Below are positions 1 to 9,831 of a DNA stretch of 64,000 nt, piece after piece; the stretch's first letter is position 1; each line of letters opens with the position of its first letter. The notes under the pieces were generated by a model. It did not search any database. It was given only the letters and a program-made list of their open reading frames with translations, and was not told the origin of the DNA. Position numbers and translations under genes: made by a program. The stretch is from Streptomyces sp. AM 4-1-1. GTDB lineage: Bacteria > Actinomycetota > Actinomycetes > Streptomycetales > Streptomycetaceae. Where the stretch lies: NCBI RefSeq assembly GCF_029167625.1, contig NZ_CP119145.1:4960001-5024000 (forward strand). The letters run 5' to 3'.

Positions 1-162
1 TTCCACACGTCGGTCGCCTTGATTCCAACGCCGGGCTCTGTCCAGTGCTTCCCGGTGACACGGGCGACTTGTCGGCTCGGGGATTCCGTGCGTCCTTTGC
101 CGTCGGGCCGGCCCCGCCTCGTCCTCGTGCCCGCCCTGGCCCTCGTACCCGCCGGGCCTCCG

Positions 163-231
163 GTCAGCCGTCAGCCGTCAGCCGTCAGCCGTCAGCCGTC
201 AGCCGTCAGCCGTCAGCCGTCAGCCGTCAGC
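163..231. repeat. heptanucleotide tandem repeat at the 3' end of xseB
   Basis: The unit GTCAGCC is repeated nine times in perfect register from 163 to 225, followed by a partial copy. The stop codon of xseB (minus strand, 220-222) lies inside the array, so changes in copy number would alter only the 3' untranslated side. Nothing recognisable as a gene was seen in bases 1-162. Confidence 0.95.
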
Positions 232-495
232 GCGGCCCGCGTCGCCCGCCGAGCCGTTGTCCGGCTCCGCCGGTCCCGTCAGGGCGGCGTCCAGCCGGGC
301 CCGTGCGCCCTCCAGCCAGCGCCGGCACACCTTCGCCAGCTCCTCGCCCCGTTCCCAGAGGGCCAGCGACTCCTCCAGGGTGGTACCGCCCGCCTCCAAC
401 CGGCGTACGACCTCGACCAGCTCGTCCCGAGCCTGTTCGTATCCGAGCGTCCCCGTGGCGGCGGCCGCCGTCGTTGCGTCGTCGGTCCTGTCCAT
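220..495 (-). CDS. xseB: exodeoxyribonuclease VII small subunit
   Basis: This is the 91-aa XseB subunit, which bundles around XseA to form the enzyme that degrades single-stranded DNA to acid-soluble oligonucleotides. The sequence shows the family core G-Y-E-Q-A-R-D-E-L followed by [21 protein letters not shown], the conserved helical hairpin. I prefer the ATG at 495 because GGGTGGGA lies about 9 nt upstream; a GTG at 504 is an alternative that adds three residues. It lies downstream of xseA on the same strand, as usual, but the 159-nt spacer is long for a two-subunit operon and holds a hexanucleotide repeat. The C-terminal tail after residue 75 is acidic and Gly/Ala-rich and ends inside a heptamer repeat array. 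Confidence 0.93.
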   Translation of the reverse strand: MDRTDDATTAAAATGTLGYEQARDELVEVVRRLEAGGTTLEESLALWERGEELAKVCRRWLEGARARLDAALTGPAEPDNGSAGDAGRADG

Positions 496-528
496 GTGTC
501 CCACCCTATGTATGCGCTACGACAAAAT

Positions 529-575
529 CGGCTACGGCTACGGCTACGGCTACGGCTACGGCTACGGCTACGGCT
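529..575. repeat. hexanucleotide tandem repeat in the xseA-xseB spacer
   Basis: CGGCTA is repeated seven times without error (529-570), then a partial copy. On the coding strand of the operon it reads as TAGCCG repeats, starting about 34 nt upstream of the xseB start codon, so it lies in the leader of xseB. It is unrelated in sequence to the heptamer array at the other end of xseB. Confidence 0.95.
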
Positions 576-654
576 TCCGCTTCACGCCCGGCGCGCGGCC
601 GTGGCCCGGCCCGGCCGCGCGCCCACGGTCGGCGCCCAGCGTGCGTGACGTGAC

Positions 655-1878
655 TCACTCGTCCGCCCGCTCACCCACCCGTACCGTGAACTCGCCCTCC
701 GCGACCCTCGCCCGCAGCGCGTCGCCCGCCGCCCCGGCGTCCCCGGGGGAGCGCACCACATGCCCGTCCGCCCGCTGGAGCACCGCGTACCCCCGCTCCA
801 GCGTCGCGGCGGGCGACAGCGCGACCACGCGGGCCCGGGTGTGCGCCAGTTCGGAGTCGGCGCGGTCCAGCAGATGACCCAGCACCCGTCGGCTCCGCCC
901 GATCAGCGCGTCGACCTCGGAGGCGCGCTCGTCCACCAGCCGGTGCGGACGCTCCATCGACGGCCGCCCCAGCGCGTGCGCCAGGCCGCGCTCCTCCCGG
1001 TCGAGCAGCCCTCGTACCGCCCGGAGCGCTCGGTCGCGCAGTTGCTGGACCCGAGCCAGCTCCTCACCCACGTCGGGGACGACCTTCTTCGCCGCGTCCG
1101 TGGGGGTCGACGCCCGCAGATCCGCCACCAGGTCGAGCAGGGGAGTGTCCGGTTCGTGCCCGATCGCGGACACGACCGGGGTGCGGCACGCCGCCACCGT
1201 ACGGATCAGCTCCTCGTCCGAGAACGGCAGCAGGTCCTCCACACTGCCCCCGCCGCGCGCCACGATGATCACGTCGACCTCGGGCAGCCCGTCCAGTTCC
1301 CTGACCGCCGATACCACCTGGTCGACGGCGTGGACGCCCTGCACCGCCGTGTTGCGCACCTCGAAGCGGACCGCGGGCCACCGCCGTCGCGCGTTCTCCA
1401 GCACGTCACGCTCGGCCGCCGACGCCCGGCCGCAGACCAGACCGATCAACTGCGGGAGGAACGGCAGCGGTTTCCTGCGCTCCGGCGCGAACAGCCCCTC
1501 CCCGGTCAGGGACTTCTTCAGCTGCTCCAGCCGGACGAGCAGTTCACCGATCCCGACCGGCCGTATCTCCGTCGCCCGCAGGGACAACTGCCCACGCGGC
1601 CCGTACCACTCGGGCTTCGCCAGGACGACGACCCGCGCCCCCTCCGACACCACATCCGCGATCCGGTCGAAGACCTGCCGGAAACACGTCACACCCACCG
1701 AGATGTCCTGCGAGGGATCGCGCAACGTGAGGAAGACGACCCCGGCGCCCGGCCGCCGGGACAACTGGGTGATCTGTCCCTCGACCCAGACCGCGCCGAG
1801 CCGGTCGATCCATCCGCCGATGAGCCGCGACACCTCGCCGACGGGCAGCGGTGCTTCCGCGGACGTGTTGAGAGCCAT
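655..1878 (-). CDS. xseA: exodeoxyribonuclease VII large subunit
   Basis: The 407-aa catalytic subunit of exonuclease VII, a metal-dependent exonuclease acting on single-stranded DNA from both ends. An N-terminal OB-fold (about residues 8-105, starting [19 protein letters not shown]) precedes the nuclease domain, which carries the family motifs [15 protein letters not shown] and [13 protein letters not shown], then a coiled-coil-like Arg/Glu-rich region for XseB binding. The reading frame extends to 1908, but the internal ATG at 1878 fits the usual N-terminus. It is cotranscribed with xseB. Length is normal for actinobacterial XseA. Confidence 0.95.
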   Translation of the reverse strand: MALNTSAEAPLPVGEVSRLIGGWIDRLGAVWVEGQITQLSRRPGAGVVFLTLRDPSQDISVGVTCFRQVFDRIADVVSEGARVVVLAKPEWYGPRGQLSLRATEIRPVGIGELLVRLEQLKKSLTGEGLFAPERRKPLPFLPQLIGLVCGRASAAERDVLENARRRWPAVRFEVRNTAVQGVHAVDQVVSAVRELDGLPEVDVIIVARGGGSVEDLLPFSDEELIRTVAACRTPVVSAIGHEPDTPLLDLVADLRASTPTDAAKKVVPDVGEELARVQQLRDRALRAVRGLLDREERGLAHALGRPSMERPHRLVDERASEVDALIGRSRRVLGHLLDRADSELAHTRARVVALSPAATLERGYAVLQRADGHVVRSPGDAGAAGDALRARVAEGEFTVRVGERADE

Positions 1879-2001
1879 GCGGTCGAGCGTATCCGCCGCC
1901 ACGGACACCGAGGCGGTACGCGCGGTCGGGCGCCCGCTCCCGGCATCCGCTCCCGCGCTCGCACCCTTGGCCCGTCGCCCTCCCGGACGTCCTCCGCGTC
2001 C

Positions 2002-3519
2002 TCACGCTCCGGCGCTCTCACGCCCCCGCGCCCCGGCGTCCTTCCCCCGTCGCCGCCACTGCACCGCCAGGACCACGAGCCCGATCGCCAGCCAGCACGC
2101 CCCCACCACCTGCGAACTGGCCGTCGCCTCCACGATCACCGCGATCAGCGCGGCCGCGCCCAGCACCGGCACCAGCACATGCCGCCACCAGCTCGGCGGC
2201 CCCTCCATCCGGCGTACCGCGAACCAGCCCACCACCGACGCGTGCAGCAGCACGAACGCCGTCAGCGCGCCGATGTCCACGACCGACACCAGATGGTCCA
2301 GCCCGTCGTCGCGCCGGGCCGCCCACACCGCCGCCACCATCGTCACGACCGCCGCGAGCAGGATGGCCGACCGCGGCACACCGGAGCGCTGATCGACCCG
2401 CGAGAGCACCGCCGGAAGCCTCCGTTCCCGCGCCATCGCGAACAGCAGCCGGCCTGCGGCCGCCTGCCCGGCCAGTGCCGCGAACGCCGCCCCGATCGCC
2501 TTGCTGACCGCCACCAGATCGTGCAGCCAGCCACCGACCGACGAATCCACCGCGTCGTAGAACGCGGAGCCCTGCTTGGCCGGCTCGGCGGCCAGCTCCG
2601 CCGACGACACCGGCTCCAGCAGCGCCGCCAGGTACGACTGCGCCACGAACAGCGTGCCCGCGAGCACCAGACAGAACAGCACCGCACGCGCCACCTTCGC
2701 CGAACCGCCCGTCACCTCCTCCGCGAACGAGGCGATGGCGTCGAAGCCCAGATACGACAGCACGGCCACCGACACCGCGCCCAGCACCGCCGTCGTCGAG
2801 AACCCGGAGTCCCCGGTGAGCGGCGACAGCCAGCCGCGCTGAGCCCCGTCCCGCACCAGGACCACCACCGCGGACACCGCGAAGACCAGGAGCACCACGA
2901 TCTCCATGGTGAGCACCGCGAACCCGACCAGGGCCGCCGCCCGTACGCCGGAGAGATTGAGGAGCGTCGTCACGACCACCGCCAGTGCCGTCCACACCCA
3001 CTGCGACACGGACGGCACCAGCGCGTGCATCGCGATGCCGGAGAAGAGGTAGGCGACGGCCGGGATCAGCAGATAGTCGAGCATCGCCATCCAGCCGGCG
3101 ATGAACCCGGGACCCTCGCCGAGCCCCCTGCGGGCGTACGCGAACACCGAACCGGCCAGCGGCGCGACCCGCACCATCTGCGCGTAGCTGAACGCGGTGA
3201 ACGCCATCACGACGGTCGCCACGACGTAGACGAGCGCGACCGCGCCCCCCGATTTCGCGTCGAGCGTGCCGAACACGCCGACGGGTGCCATGGGGGCGAT
3301 GAACAGGAGCCCGTACACCACCAGATCGCGGAAGCCCAGCGTCCGCCTGAGCCCGCCGCTGTCGGTGGAGCCACCCCCGGCCGGGCCACCCGCCGCCGGG
3401 CCACCGCCTGTGGGACCGCCTCCCACGGGGCCGTCCCCCGGGGGCCCACCCGCGGGGCCGCCTCCCCCGACGGACCCGCCGCCCGCCCCTGTCCGCCGCC
3501 TGCCGCTGCTGTCTGACAT
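2002..3519 (-). CDS. APC-family amino acid permease
   Basis: A 505-aa secondary transporter of the amino acid-polyamine-organocation superfamily, predicted to import an amino acid or amine across the membrane. About twelve hydrophobic segments follow an unusual 50-residue N-terminal tail made of Gly/Pro repeats (GGGPTGGGPAAGGP type), which would be cytoplasmic. The first membrane segment begins at GFRDLVVYGLLFIAPMAPVG, with the glycine/proline-rich substrate-binding loop typical of the family. The specific substrate cannot be told from sequence alone. It is divergent from ispH with 83 nt between starts and ends about 120 nt before the xseA start region. Confidence 0.85.
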   Translation of the reverse strand: MSDSSGRRRTGAGGGSVGGGGPAGGPPGDGPVGGGPTGGGPAAGGPAGGGSTDSGGLRRTLGFRDLVVYGLLFIAPMAPVGVFGTLDAKSGGAVALVYVVATVVMAFTAFSYAQMVRVAPLAGSVFAYARRGLGEGPGFIAGWMAMLDYLLIPAVAYLFSGIAMHALVPSVSQWVWTALAVVVTTLLNLSGVRAAALVGFAVLTMEIVVLLVFAVSAVVVLVRDGAQRGWLSPLTGDSGFSTTAVLGAVSVAVLSYLGFDAIASFAEEVTGGSAKVARAVLFCLVLAGTLFVAQSYLAALLEPVSSAELAAEPAKQGSAFYDAVDSSVGGWLHDLVAVSKAIGAAFAALAGQAAAGRLLFAMARERRLPAVLSRVDQRSGVPRSAILLAAVVTMVAAVWAARRDDGLDHLVSVVDIGALTAFVLLHASVVGWFAVRRMEGPPSWWRHVLVPVLGAAALIAVIVEATASSQVVGACWLAIGLVVLAVQWRRRGKDAGARGRESAGA

Positions 3520-3602
3520 GAAGCCTCCGTCGGTCGGGTACGGACCAGTCTTGCGACCCGCCTGATCCTTCGCCTGTTCGGTACGGCCTTACGATGGTGC
3601 CC

Positions 3603-4595
3603 ATGACTGCTACCCCTGCCCGACGCGTCCTGCTCGCCGCTCCTCGTGGCTACTGCGCGGGCGTGGACCGTGCCGTGATCGCCGTGGAGAAGGCCCTGGA
3701 GCAGTACGGCTCCCCTATCTATGTCCGCCACGAGATCGTCCACAACAAGTACGTCGTGCGGACCCTGGAGAAGAAGGGCGCGATCTTCGTCGACGAGACG
3801 GCGGAGGTCCCCGAGGGTTCGATCGTGATGTTCTCCGCGCACGGTGTCGCGCCGACCGTGCACCAGGAGGCGGCCGAACGGAAGCTCGCCACCATCGACG
3901 CGACCTGCCCGCTCGTCACCAAGGTCCACAAGGAAGCCGTCCGGTTCGCCGACGAGGACTTCGACATCCTGCTCATCGGCCACGAAGGCCACGAGGAGGT
4001 CATCGGCACGTCCGGTGAGGCCCCCGACCACATCACGCTCGTCGACGGCCCGGCGGACGTCGCCAACGTCAAGGTGCGCGACGAGTCCAAGGTCGTCTGG
4101 CTCTCCCAGACCACGCTCTCCGTCGACGAGACGATGGAGACGGTCGACGCCCTGAAGACGAAGTTCCCGCAGCTGATCTCGCCGCCCAGCGACGACATCT
4201 GCTACGCCACGCAGAACCGTCAGATCGCGGTGAAGCAGATGGGCGCGGACGCGGACCTGGTCATCGTCGTCGGTTCCAAGAACTCCTCGAACTCGGTACG
4301 CCTGGTCGAGGTGGCCCTGGGCGCGGGCGCGCGCGACGCGCACCTGGTCGACGCCGCCGAGGAGATCGAGGAGGCATGGCTGGAGGGCGTCTCCACGGTC
4401 GGTCTCACCTCCGGCGCCTCCGTCCCCGAGGTGCTGGTCGACGGAGTCCTGGCCTGGCTGTCCGAGCGGGGTTTCGAGGACGTCGAGATCGTGAAGGCGG
4501 CCGAGGAGTCCATCACCTTCTCGCTGCCGAAGGAGCTCCGCCGGGACCTGCGGGCCGAAGCGGCGGCGCTGTCACGGACGGCGCCGCGGAAGTAA
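3603..4595 (+). CDS. ispH: 4-hydroxy-3-methylbut-2-enyl diphosphate reductase
   Basis: IspH (LytB), the last enzyme of the MEP pathway, reduces HMBPP to IPP and DMAPP with a [4Fe-4S] cluster. The three cluster cysteines are visible at about residues 18 (PRGYCAGV), 102 (ATCPLVTK) and 200 (ICYATQNRQ), and the [11 protein letters not shown] and TTLSVDET motifs are intact. The protein is 330 aa from the ATG at 3603. An in-frame ATG at 3594 would add three residues, but the 3603 start matches the usual MTATP... beginning of Streptomyces orthologs. It is followed by ppgK on the same strand after 63 nt. Confidence 0.97.
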   Translation: MTATPARRVLLAAPRGYCAGVDRAVIAVEKALEQYGSPIYVRHEIVHNKYVVRTLEKKGAIFVDETAEVPEGSIVMFSAHGVAPTVHQEAAERKLATIDATCPLVTKVHKEAVRFADEDFDILLIGHEGHEEVIGTSGEAPDHITLVDGPADVANVKVRDESKVVWLSQTTLSVDETMETVDALKTKFPQLISPPSDDICYATQNRQIAVKQMGADADLVIVVGSKNSSNSVRLVEVALGAGARDAHLVDAAEEIEEAWLEGVSTVGLTSGASVPEVLVDGVLAWLSERGFEDVEIVKAAEESITFSLPKELRRDLRAEAAALSRTAPRK

Positions 4596-4658
4596 CCGCG
4601 ACCGGTACCGCGTACCACCGGGAAGTGTTCCTGGACGCGGACCCGTACCGTGGATCGC

Positions 4659-5405
4659 ATGGAGATCTTCGGCGTGGACATAGGCGGAACAGGGATCAAG
4701 GGCGCTCCCGTTGACCTCATCCGCGGAGACCTGGCGGGCGAGCGCCACAAAGTGGCGACACCGCACCCGGCCACGCCCGAGGGCGTGGCCGACAGCGTTG
4801 CCGAGGTGGTGGGCCACTTCGGCTGGACGGGCCCGGTCGGCATCACCTTCCCGGGCGTGGTCACCGACGGCGTCACCCGCACCGCGGCCAATGTCGACAA
4901 GGGCTGGATAGACACGGACGCCCGCGCACTGCTGGGTGACCGGCTGGGCCTGCCGGTCACCGTGCTGAACGACGCCGACGCGGCCGGAGTCGCCGAGATG
5001 ACCTTCGGCGCGGGACGCGGTCGCACGGGCACGGTGATCATGCTGACCTTCGGTACGGGGATCGGCAGCGCGCTCTTCATCGACGGCCGGCTCGTCCCCA
5101 ACACCGAGCTGGGCCATCTGGAGCTGCACGGCCGGGACGCCGAGACCCACGCGTCCACCAAGGCCAGGGAGGACGAGGACCTGAGCTGGCAGCACTGGTC
5201 GCGCCGGGTCCAGAAATACCTCGCGCACGTGGAGATGCTCTTCTCGCCGGAACTGTTCATCATCGGCGGCGGGATCAGCCGGAAGTCGGAGAAGTTCCTG
5301 CCGCTGATCGAACACGTCAGGGCCGAGCTGGTGCCCGCGGAGCTGGAGAACAACGCGGGCATCGTGGGAGCGGCGATGACGGCCGGGGAGAGCATCGGGA
5401 AGTAG
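4659..5405 (+). CDS. ppgK: polyphosphate glucokinase
   Basis: A 248-aa ROK-family kinase that phosphorylates glucose using inorganic polyphosphate (and usually ATP). The phosphate-binding motif [13 protein letters not shown] at residues 6-18 is the polyphosphate glucokinase signature. The catalytic loop [11 protein letters not shown] and the glycine motif [11 protein letters not shown] follow. The ATG at 4659 puts the motif at its usual distance from the N-terminus; a GTG at 4650 is an in-frame alternative. It probably shares transcription with ispH upstream, and the next gene is convergent. Confidence 0.95.
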   Translation: MEIFGVDIGGTGIKGAPVDLIRGDLAGERHKVATPHPATPEGVADSVAEVVGHFGWTGPVGITFPGVVTDGVTRTAANVDKGWIDTDARALLGDRLGLPVTVLNDADAAGVAEMTFGAGRGRTGTVIMLTFGTGIGSALFIDGRLVPNTELGHLELHGRDAETHASTKAREDEDLSWQHWSRRVQKYLAHVEMLFSPELFIIGGGISRKSEKFLPLIEHVRAELVPAELENNAGIVGAAMTAGESIGK

Positions 5406-5502
5406 CGGCGGAGGGAAGGACGCCGGCCCGGTCGGCGGCTGATCCGGTCCCCGACCCGACCCGGCGCGGCGCGACCCGGCGCGGCGCGGGTGCGCGGGCC
5501 GG

Positions 5503-6141
5503 TCAGCGCGTGACGCGCCGCACGGGCCGGCCACTCCGCGCCGACTGGGCGTGCGCCTGCGACTGGGCCTGTGCCTGTGCGGCCTGAGCCGCCTGGACCG
5601 ACTGGCGCCGCCGGAGCCGCGTCAGCCGTACCCTGCGTACGGTGGCGATGAGCCCGGCGACGAGTGTGCCCCCGTACAGCCACCCCGCGTGGACGGCGAG
5701 CGCCGTGACGATCGCCATGGTCTGCCCGCCGAAACCACCGCTGCCGCCGGCCACCGGGATGACGCCGATGGCGAAGGCGATCGGCACGATGATCGGGGCG
5801 GTGACCAGATCGGCCGGCCGCACCCACAGCGCCGTCAACGCGGCGACCGGCAGGAACAGCACTCCGTACACCGCCGGGGCACCGTCGAACAGCAACTGGT
5901 CGAGACAGGCGAACACGAACATGGACACCGCGGCGAAGAGCCCGGCACCGATACCGGTCAGCCGGGGATTCGGCAGCCGGCGCCACACCGGCACGACCGG
6001 CCCCGCGCTGCGCGCGGGCGCACCGGACGCCCCCGCTGCCCGGTAGACGGTCGCCGCCTCTCCGAGGGCACCCGGCGGCGGGGGCAGCGGGGCCTGCCGA
6101 GGCCGCCTGCGCTGCGGGGGACGTGTCCTGTGCTGCTCCAC
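5503..6141 (-). CDS. DUF6542 membrane protein
   Basis: A 212-aa predicted membrane protein of unknown function that in streptomycetes commonly sits beside ychF. The first 55 residues are Arg/Pro-rich and cytoplasmic. Four or five hydrophobic segments occupy about residues 60-165 (for example [18 protein letters not shown] and [15 protein letters not shown]). The tail is basic and then Gln/Ala-rich with [15 protein letters not shown]. The start is the GTG at 6141. The frame stays open much further upstream, but that part only mirrors ychF on the opposite strand. It is convergent with ppgK and divergent from ychF. Confidence 0.75.
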   Translation of the reverse strand: MEQHRTRPPQRRRPRQAPLPPPPGALGEAATVYRAAGASGAPARSAGPVVPVWRRLPNPRLTGIGAGLFAAVSMFVFACLDQLLFDGAPAVYGVLFLPVAALTALWVRPADLVTAPIIVPIAFAIGVIPVAGGSGGFGGQTMAIVTALAVHAGWLYGGTLVAGLIATVRRVRLTRLRRRQSVQAAQAAQAQAQSQAHAQSARSGRPVRRVTR

Positions 6142-6381
6142 CTGGACAACGTAGGTCGCGAAACGGTCCGGAGGAGGGGTGGGACACGCCCTTTGGCCGA
6201 CCTTGGCGTTGAGTTCGACGTCACACGGCGGAATCCGGCCGGTGAGGCGGGGTGGCCGGACCCGTGGATACCCGGCGCGCCCCGCCCGTAAACTGGAGAA
6301 TCGGCCCACCCGGACCGACCCGTACCACGCGCCGTGCTCCACTCGTCGTCCCTCCCTCTCCCACTTCAGGAAGTCGCCAAC

Positions 6382-7470
<1,089 letters not shown>

Positions 7471-7520
7471 TGGGTGACACAACACCACGTCGCTGATCTG
7501 GCAAATATGCAGGTCAGCGA

Positions 7521-7546
7521 GGGCCCGACTCTTCGGAGTCGGGCCC
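7521..7546 (+). terminator. ychF terminator hairpin
   Basis: A perfect 11-bp stem, GGGCCCGACTC paired with GAGTCGGGCCC, closed by a TTCG tetraloop. It starts 50 nt after the ychF stop and is followed by a short T-containing run. Confidence 0.85.
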
Positions 7547-7565
7547 TTGGCTTCTTCCCGTTGAT

Positions 7566-7808
7566 GCTGCGGCGGAGTTTTCGTAGGAGACGCTGACTAT
7601 GCAGGGTGGCCTTGACCTGCTCGCCGAGGCAGCGAATCTTGGCGTGTGTGCTGTGGTGGCAGCGCTGCCACCGCTTGAGGCGGCGGCCCCGGAACGGCAG
7701 GGGCCCTTTGCGAGATCGACGTTTGTCCGGTTCGCCAGGGTGCGACGGAACCGGGTGGAGTGTTCCGCTTCGAGGGAAACGCGGTGCAGGCACGGCCTCA
7801 GTGGGCAT
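7566..7808 (-). pseudogene. C-terminal remnant of an IS5-type transposase
   Basis: The minus-strand frame from 7808 contains RLKRWQRCHHSTHAKIR followed by CLGEQVKATLHSQRLLRKLR (about residues 44-79). This resembles the conserved end of IS5-group (DDE_Tnp_4-like) transposases, where a HA[KR]IR..GE..[MV]ATLK..RLLRKLR segment follows the catalytic domain. The N-terminal two thirds and the DDE residues are missing, and I found no terminal inverted repeats, so it is a scar rather than an active element. The reading frame continues past 7566 into unrelated sequence. Confidence 0.6.
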
Positions 7809-7916
7809 GTGGGTGTCTACGCCCCATGATCACTCGGCAGGTCCGTGCCTGTTCCTGCATGTTCTCTCACGCTCTGCGGTCTGGATGAACCGGCCCTCGC
7901 TTCCATGTCGGCGCCG

Positions 7917-8190
7917 CTGCCGGACGCGGTCGCGCTGTCCGGGTTTCTGGGCCTGATACCTGATCCGCGCGGACCGCGCGGGCTCCGTCATCTGTTGTCC
8001 GCACTGGTGGCCGCCGCGGCGGCCAGTGTGTCGGCAGGCGCCCGCTCGCTGAGCGCGATGACCGAGTCGATCGCGGATGCTCCGGCGTGGGCCTGCCGGG
8101 CGCTCGGCTTCCCCGTCGATCCGCTGACCAAAACCGTGTCCGTGCCGCACCTCCAGGCCCTGCGCCGGCCGCTGGTCCTGCTCGGCTGGC
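7917..8190 (+). pseudogene. N-terminal remnant of an ISAs1-type transposase
   Basis: The plus-strand frame encodes LPDAVALSGFLGLIPDPRGP then RGLRHLLSALVAAAAASVSAGARSLSAM, which resembles the DDE_Tnp_1-associated N-terminal domain of ISAs1-family transposases (pattern LPDPR..RG.RH.L..LL......AGARS...I). The similarity stops near VPHLQALRRPL, before the DDE catalytic core. It lies head-on beside the IS5-type scar, indicating repeated insertion at this place. Confidence 0.6.
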
Positions 8191-8356
8191 GTTGCGTCAG
8201 GTCGGAACGTTGTGTCAGATCGGTGGTGATTCGTTACTCACTCGATCGGGGCGCGTGCGGCGCTGGTAGTGGCAGTGGCGGGCAACGGCCTGGTGGCGGC
8301 GCCGGCTGGGCCGGCGGAGACAGTGCCGGGGTGGCGGCAACTGACGAAGATCATAG
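8191..8356. other. non-coding stretch after the transposase scars
   Basis: No gene is supported here. The sequence between the ISAs1-like remnant and the promoter of the DUF234 ATPase has no conserved reading frame and becomes AT-richer towards 8350, unlike the flanking chromosome. Confidence 0.5.
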
Positions 8357-8389
8357 ACTAACCTAGATGTTACTAACATAGTTGTTAGT
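8357..8389 (+). promoter_or_regulatory. tandem palindromic operator upstream of the DUF234 ATPase
   Basis: Two copies of TAAC-N6-GTTA occur in tandem, at 8359-8372 and 8374-8387, 15 bp apart. The second extends to ACTAAC-N6-GTTAGT (8372-8389) with perfect arms. The site is AT-rich in a GC-rich setting and ends about 23 nt before the likely start codon of the ATPase gene, so a dimeric repressor bound here would block transcription or its early steps. The cognate regulator is not encoded next door. Confidence 0.55.
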
Positions 8390-8412
8390 TTCATGCGCGG
8401 AGGTTGGTAGGC

Positions 8413-9831
8413 GTGGTGGATTTCGTAGGCCGTCGCCAGGAGCTGGCGACGTTGGAGCGGGAACTGCACAAGGTGGCGGCAGGGGTCGGCGGGGAGCGGC
8501 CCGGTCGGTGTGTGATGCTGCGTGGGCGGCGCCGGGTGGGCAAGTCGCGACTGGTTGAGCGGTTTGCGGAGCATTCCGGAGCCCCGTTCTTGTTCTACGC
8601 GGCGACCGGTGCGTCCCCCAGGGAGGATCTGGCACGGCTGGCCCGTGATGCCCAAGCGTCGACGCTGCCGTTGGCGGGGCTGGTGGCCGCCGCGCGGCCG
8701 GAGAGCTGGGACGCCGCGTTCGATGTGCTGGCTGCGGCGCTGCCTGCCGACCGGGCGAGCGTGCTGGTCATCGACGAGGTGCCGTACCTGATGGACTCCG
8801 GTGGCGCCTTTGAGGGGATGCTGCAAAGGGCCTGGGACCGGGCGTTGGAGATCAAGCCGGTGCTGCTGGTCCTCATTGGCTCCGATCTGTCGATGATGGA
8901 GGCTCTGAACAGTTATGGACGCCCCTTCCATCAGCGCGGCCGGGAGATGGTGCTGGGGCCGCTGAACCCCGCTGAGGTGGGGAGGATGCTTGGGCTGGAA
9001 CCGCCGGAAGCCTTCGACGCCGCGCTGGTCACCGGCGGGCTGCCGCTGATCTGCGCGGAGTGGTCGAGAGGGGAGGGGCTTTGGGACTTCCTCGGTGAGG
9101 CGCTGAGTGATCCGGTCTCGGCCCTGCTGGTGTCGGCCGAGCGCTCGCTGGCTGCCGAATTCCCCCCGCAGGCCCAGGCGCGTACGGTGCTGGCGGCCAT
9201 CGGGAGTGGTGAGCGGACCTTCACCAACATCGCCCGGGCAGCCGGCGGAATCGGAGCCACGCCGCTGCAACGAGCACTGGAGCTGCTCACGGACAAGCGG
9301 ATCGTCGCCGCAGAGCTGCCCGTATCGCTGCGTCCGTCGAAGGATCGCCGCTACCGGGTGACAGATCCCTACCTGCGGTTTTGGCTGCACCTGCTTGGCC
9401 CCTCCATGGAGGAGATCGAACGGGGGCGGGGTGATCTGGCCTTGGCGCGCATCCGGGAGAACTGGACGAGCTGGCGAGGCCGAGCCGTCGAGCCCCTTGT
9501 CCGCGAGGCCCTGGCGCGGATACTGCCCGACGACCGGCTCCCCGCAGCGCCCGCGGTGGGCGGTTACTGGACCCGCACCAACGACGTCGAAATCGACATC
9601 GTCGGGGCGGACCGCGCCCCCATCGCCAAGGAGCTTCTCTTCGTGGGCTCCATCAAGTGGCTGGAGCAGTCACCCTTCGACCGGCACGACCTGGCCGCTC
9701 TCCATCGGCACCGGGCCGCCCTCACCGACGAACCCGTTCCCGTCGTGGCGGTCTCGCGCAGCGGCATCGACTCTCCGGGCCTTGATGCCACCTACGGCCC
9801 CGGGGACTTGCTTACCGCTTGGCCGCTGTGA
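8413..9831 (+). CDS. ATP-binding protein with DUF234-type C-terminal domain
   Basis: A 472-aa STAND/archaeal-ATPase family protein. The N-terminal AAA+-type ATPase starts with the FVGRRQEL box. Walker A is GRRRVGKSRL (about residues 42-51) and Walker B is VLVIDEVPYL; the sensor region LVLIGSDLSMM follows. A winged-helix segment (about 255-310) and a restriction-endonuclease-like C-terminal region follow (EIDIVGAD then LFVGSIKWLE). The family's biological role is not established; some members are suspected in defence or mobile elements. The start at GTG 8413 is chosen because GGAGG lies 9 nt upstream; TTG 8404 overlaps that site. It stands alone, flanked by transposase scars on one side and a decayed segment on the other. 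Confidence 0.8.
   Translation: MVDFVGRRQELATLERELHKVAAGVGGERPGRCVMLRGRRRVGKSRLVERFAEHSGAPFLFYAATGASPREDLARLARDAQASTLPLAGLVAAARPESWDAAFDVLAAALPADRASVLVIDEVPYLMDSGGAFEGMLQRAWDRALEIKPVLLVLIGSDLSMMEALNSYGRPFHQRGREMVLGPLNPAEVGRMLGLEPPEAFDAALVTGGLPLICAEWSRGEGLWDFLGEALSDPVSALLVSAERSLAAEFPPQAQARTVLAAIGSGERTFTNIARAAGGIGATPLQRALELLTDKRIVAAELPVSLRPSKDRRYRVTDPYLRFWLHLLGPSMEEIERGRGDLALARIRENWTSWRGRAVEPLVREALARILPDDRLPAAPAVGGYWTRTNDVEIDIVGADRAPIAKELLFVGSIKWLEQSPFDRHDLAALHRHRAALTDEPVPVVAVSRSGIDSPGLDATYGPGDLLTAWPL

Noticed and set aside
163..231. possible CRISPR array
   Set aside because: The units are 7 bp with no spacers, so it is a microsatellite.
19..877. overlapping plus-strand frames with RLRLRLRL- and YGYGYG-type repeats near the window start
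   Set aside because: The repetitive peptides arise from translating the two microsatellites; the real genes are xseB and xseA on the minus strand.
760..3516. 918-codon plus-strand frame opposite xseA and the APC permease
   Set aside because: Both minus-strand genes have clear family motifs; this frame has only His/Arg/Gln-rich composition typical of shadows.
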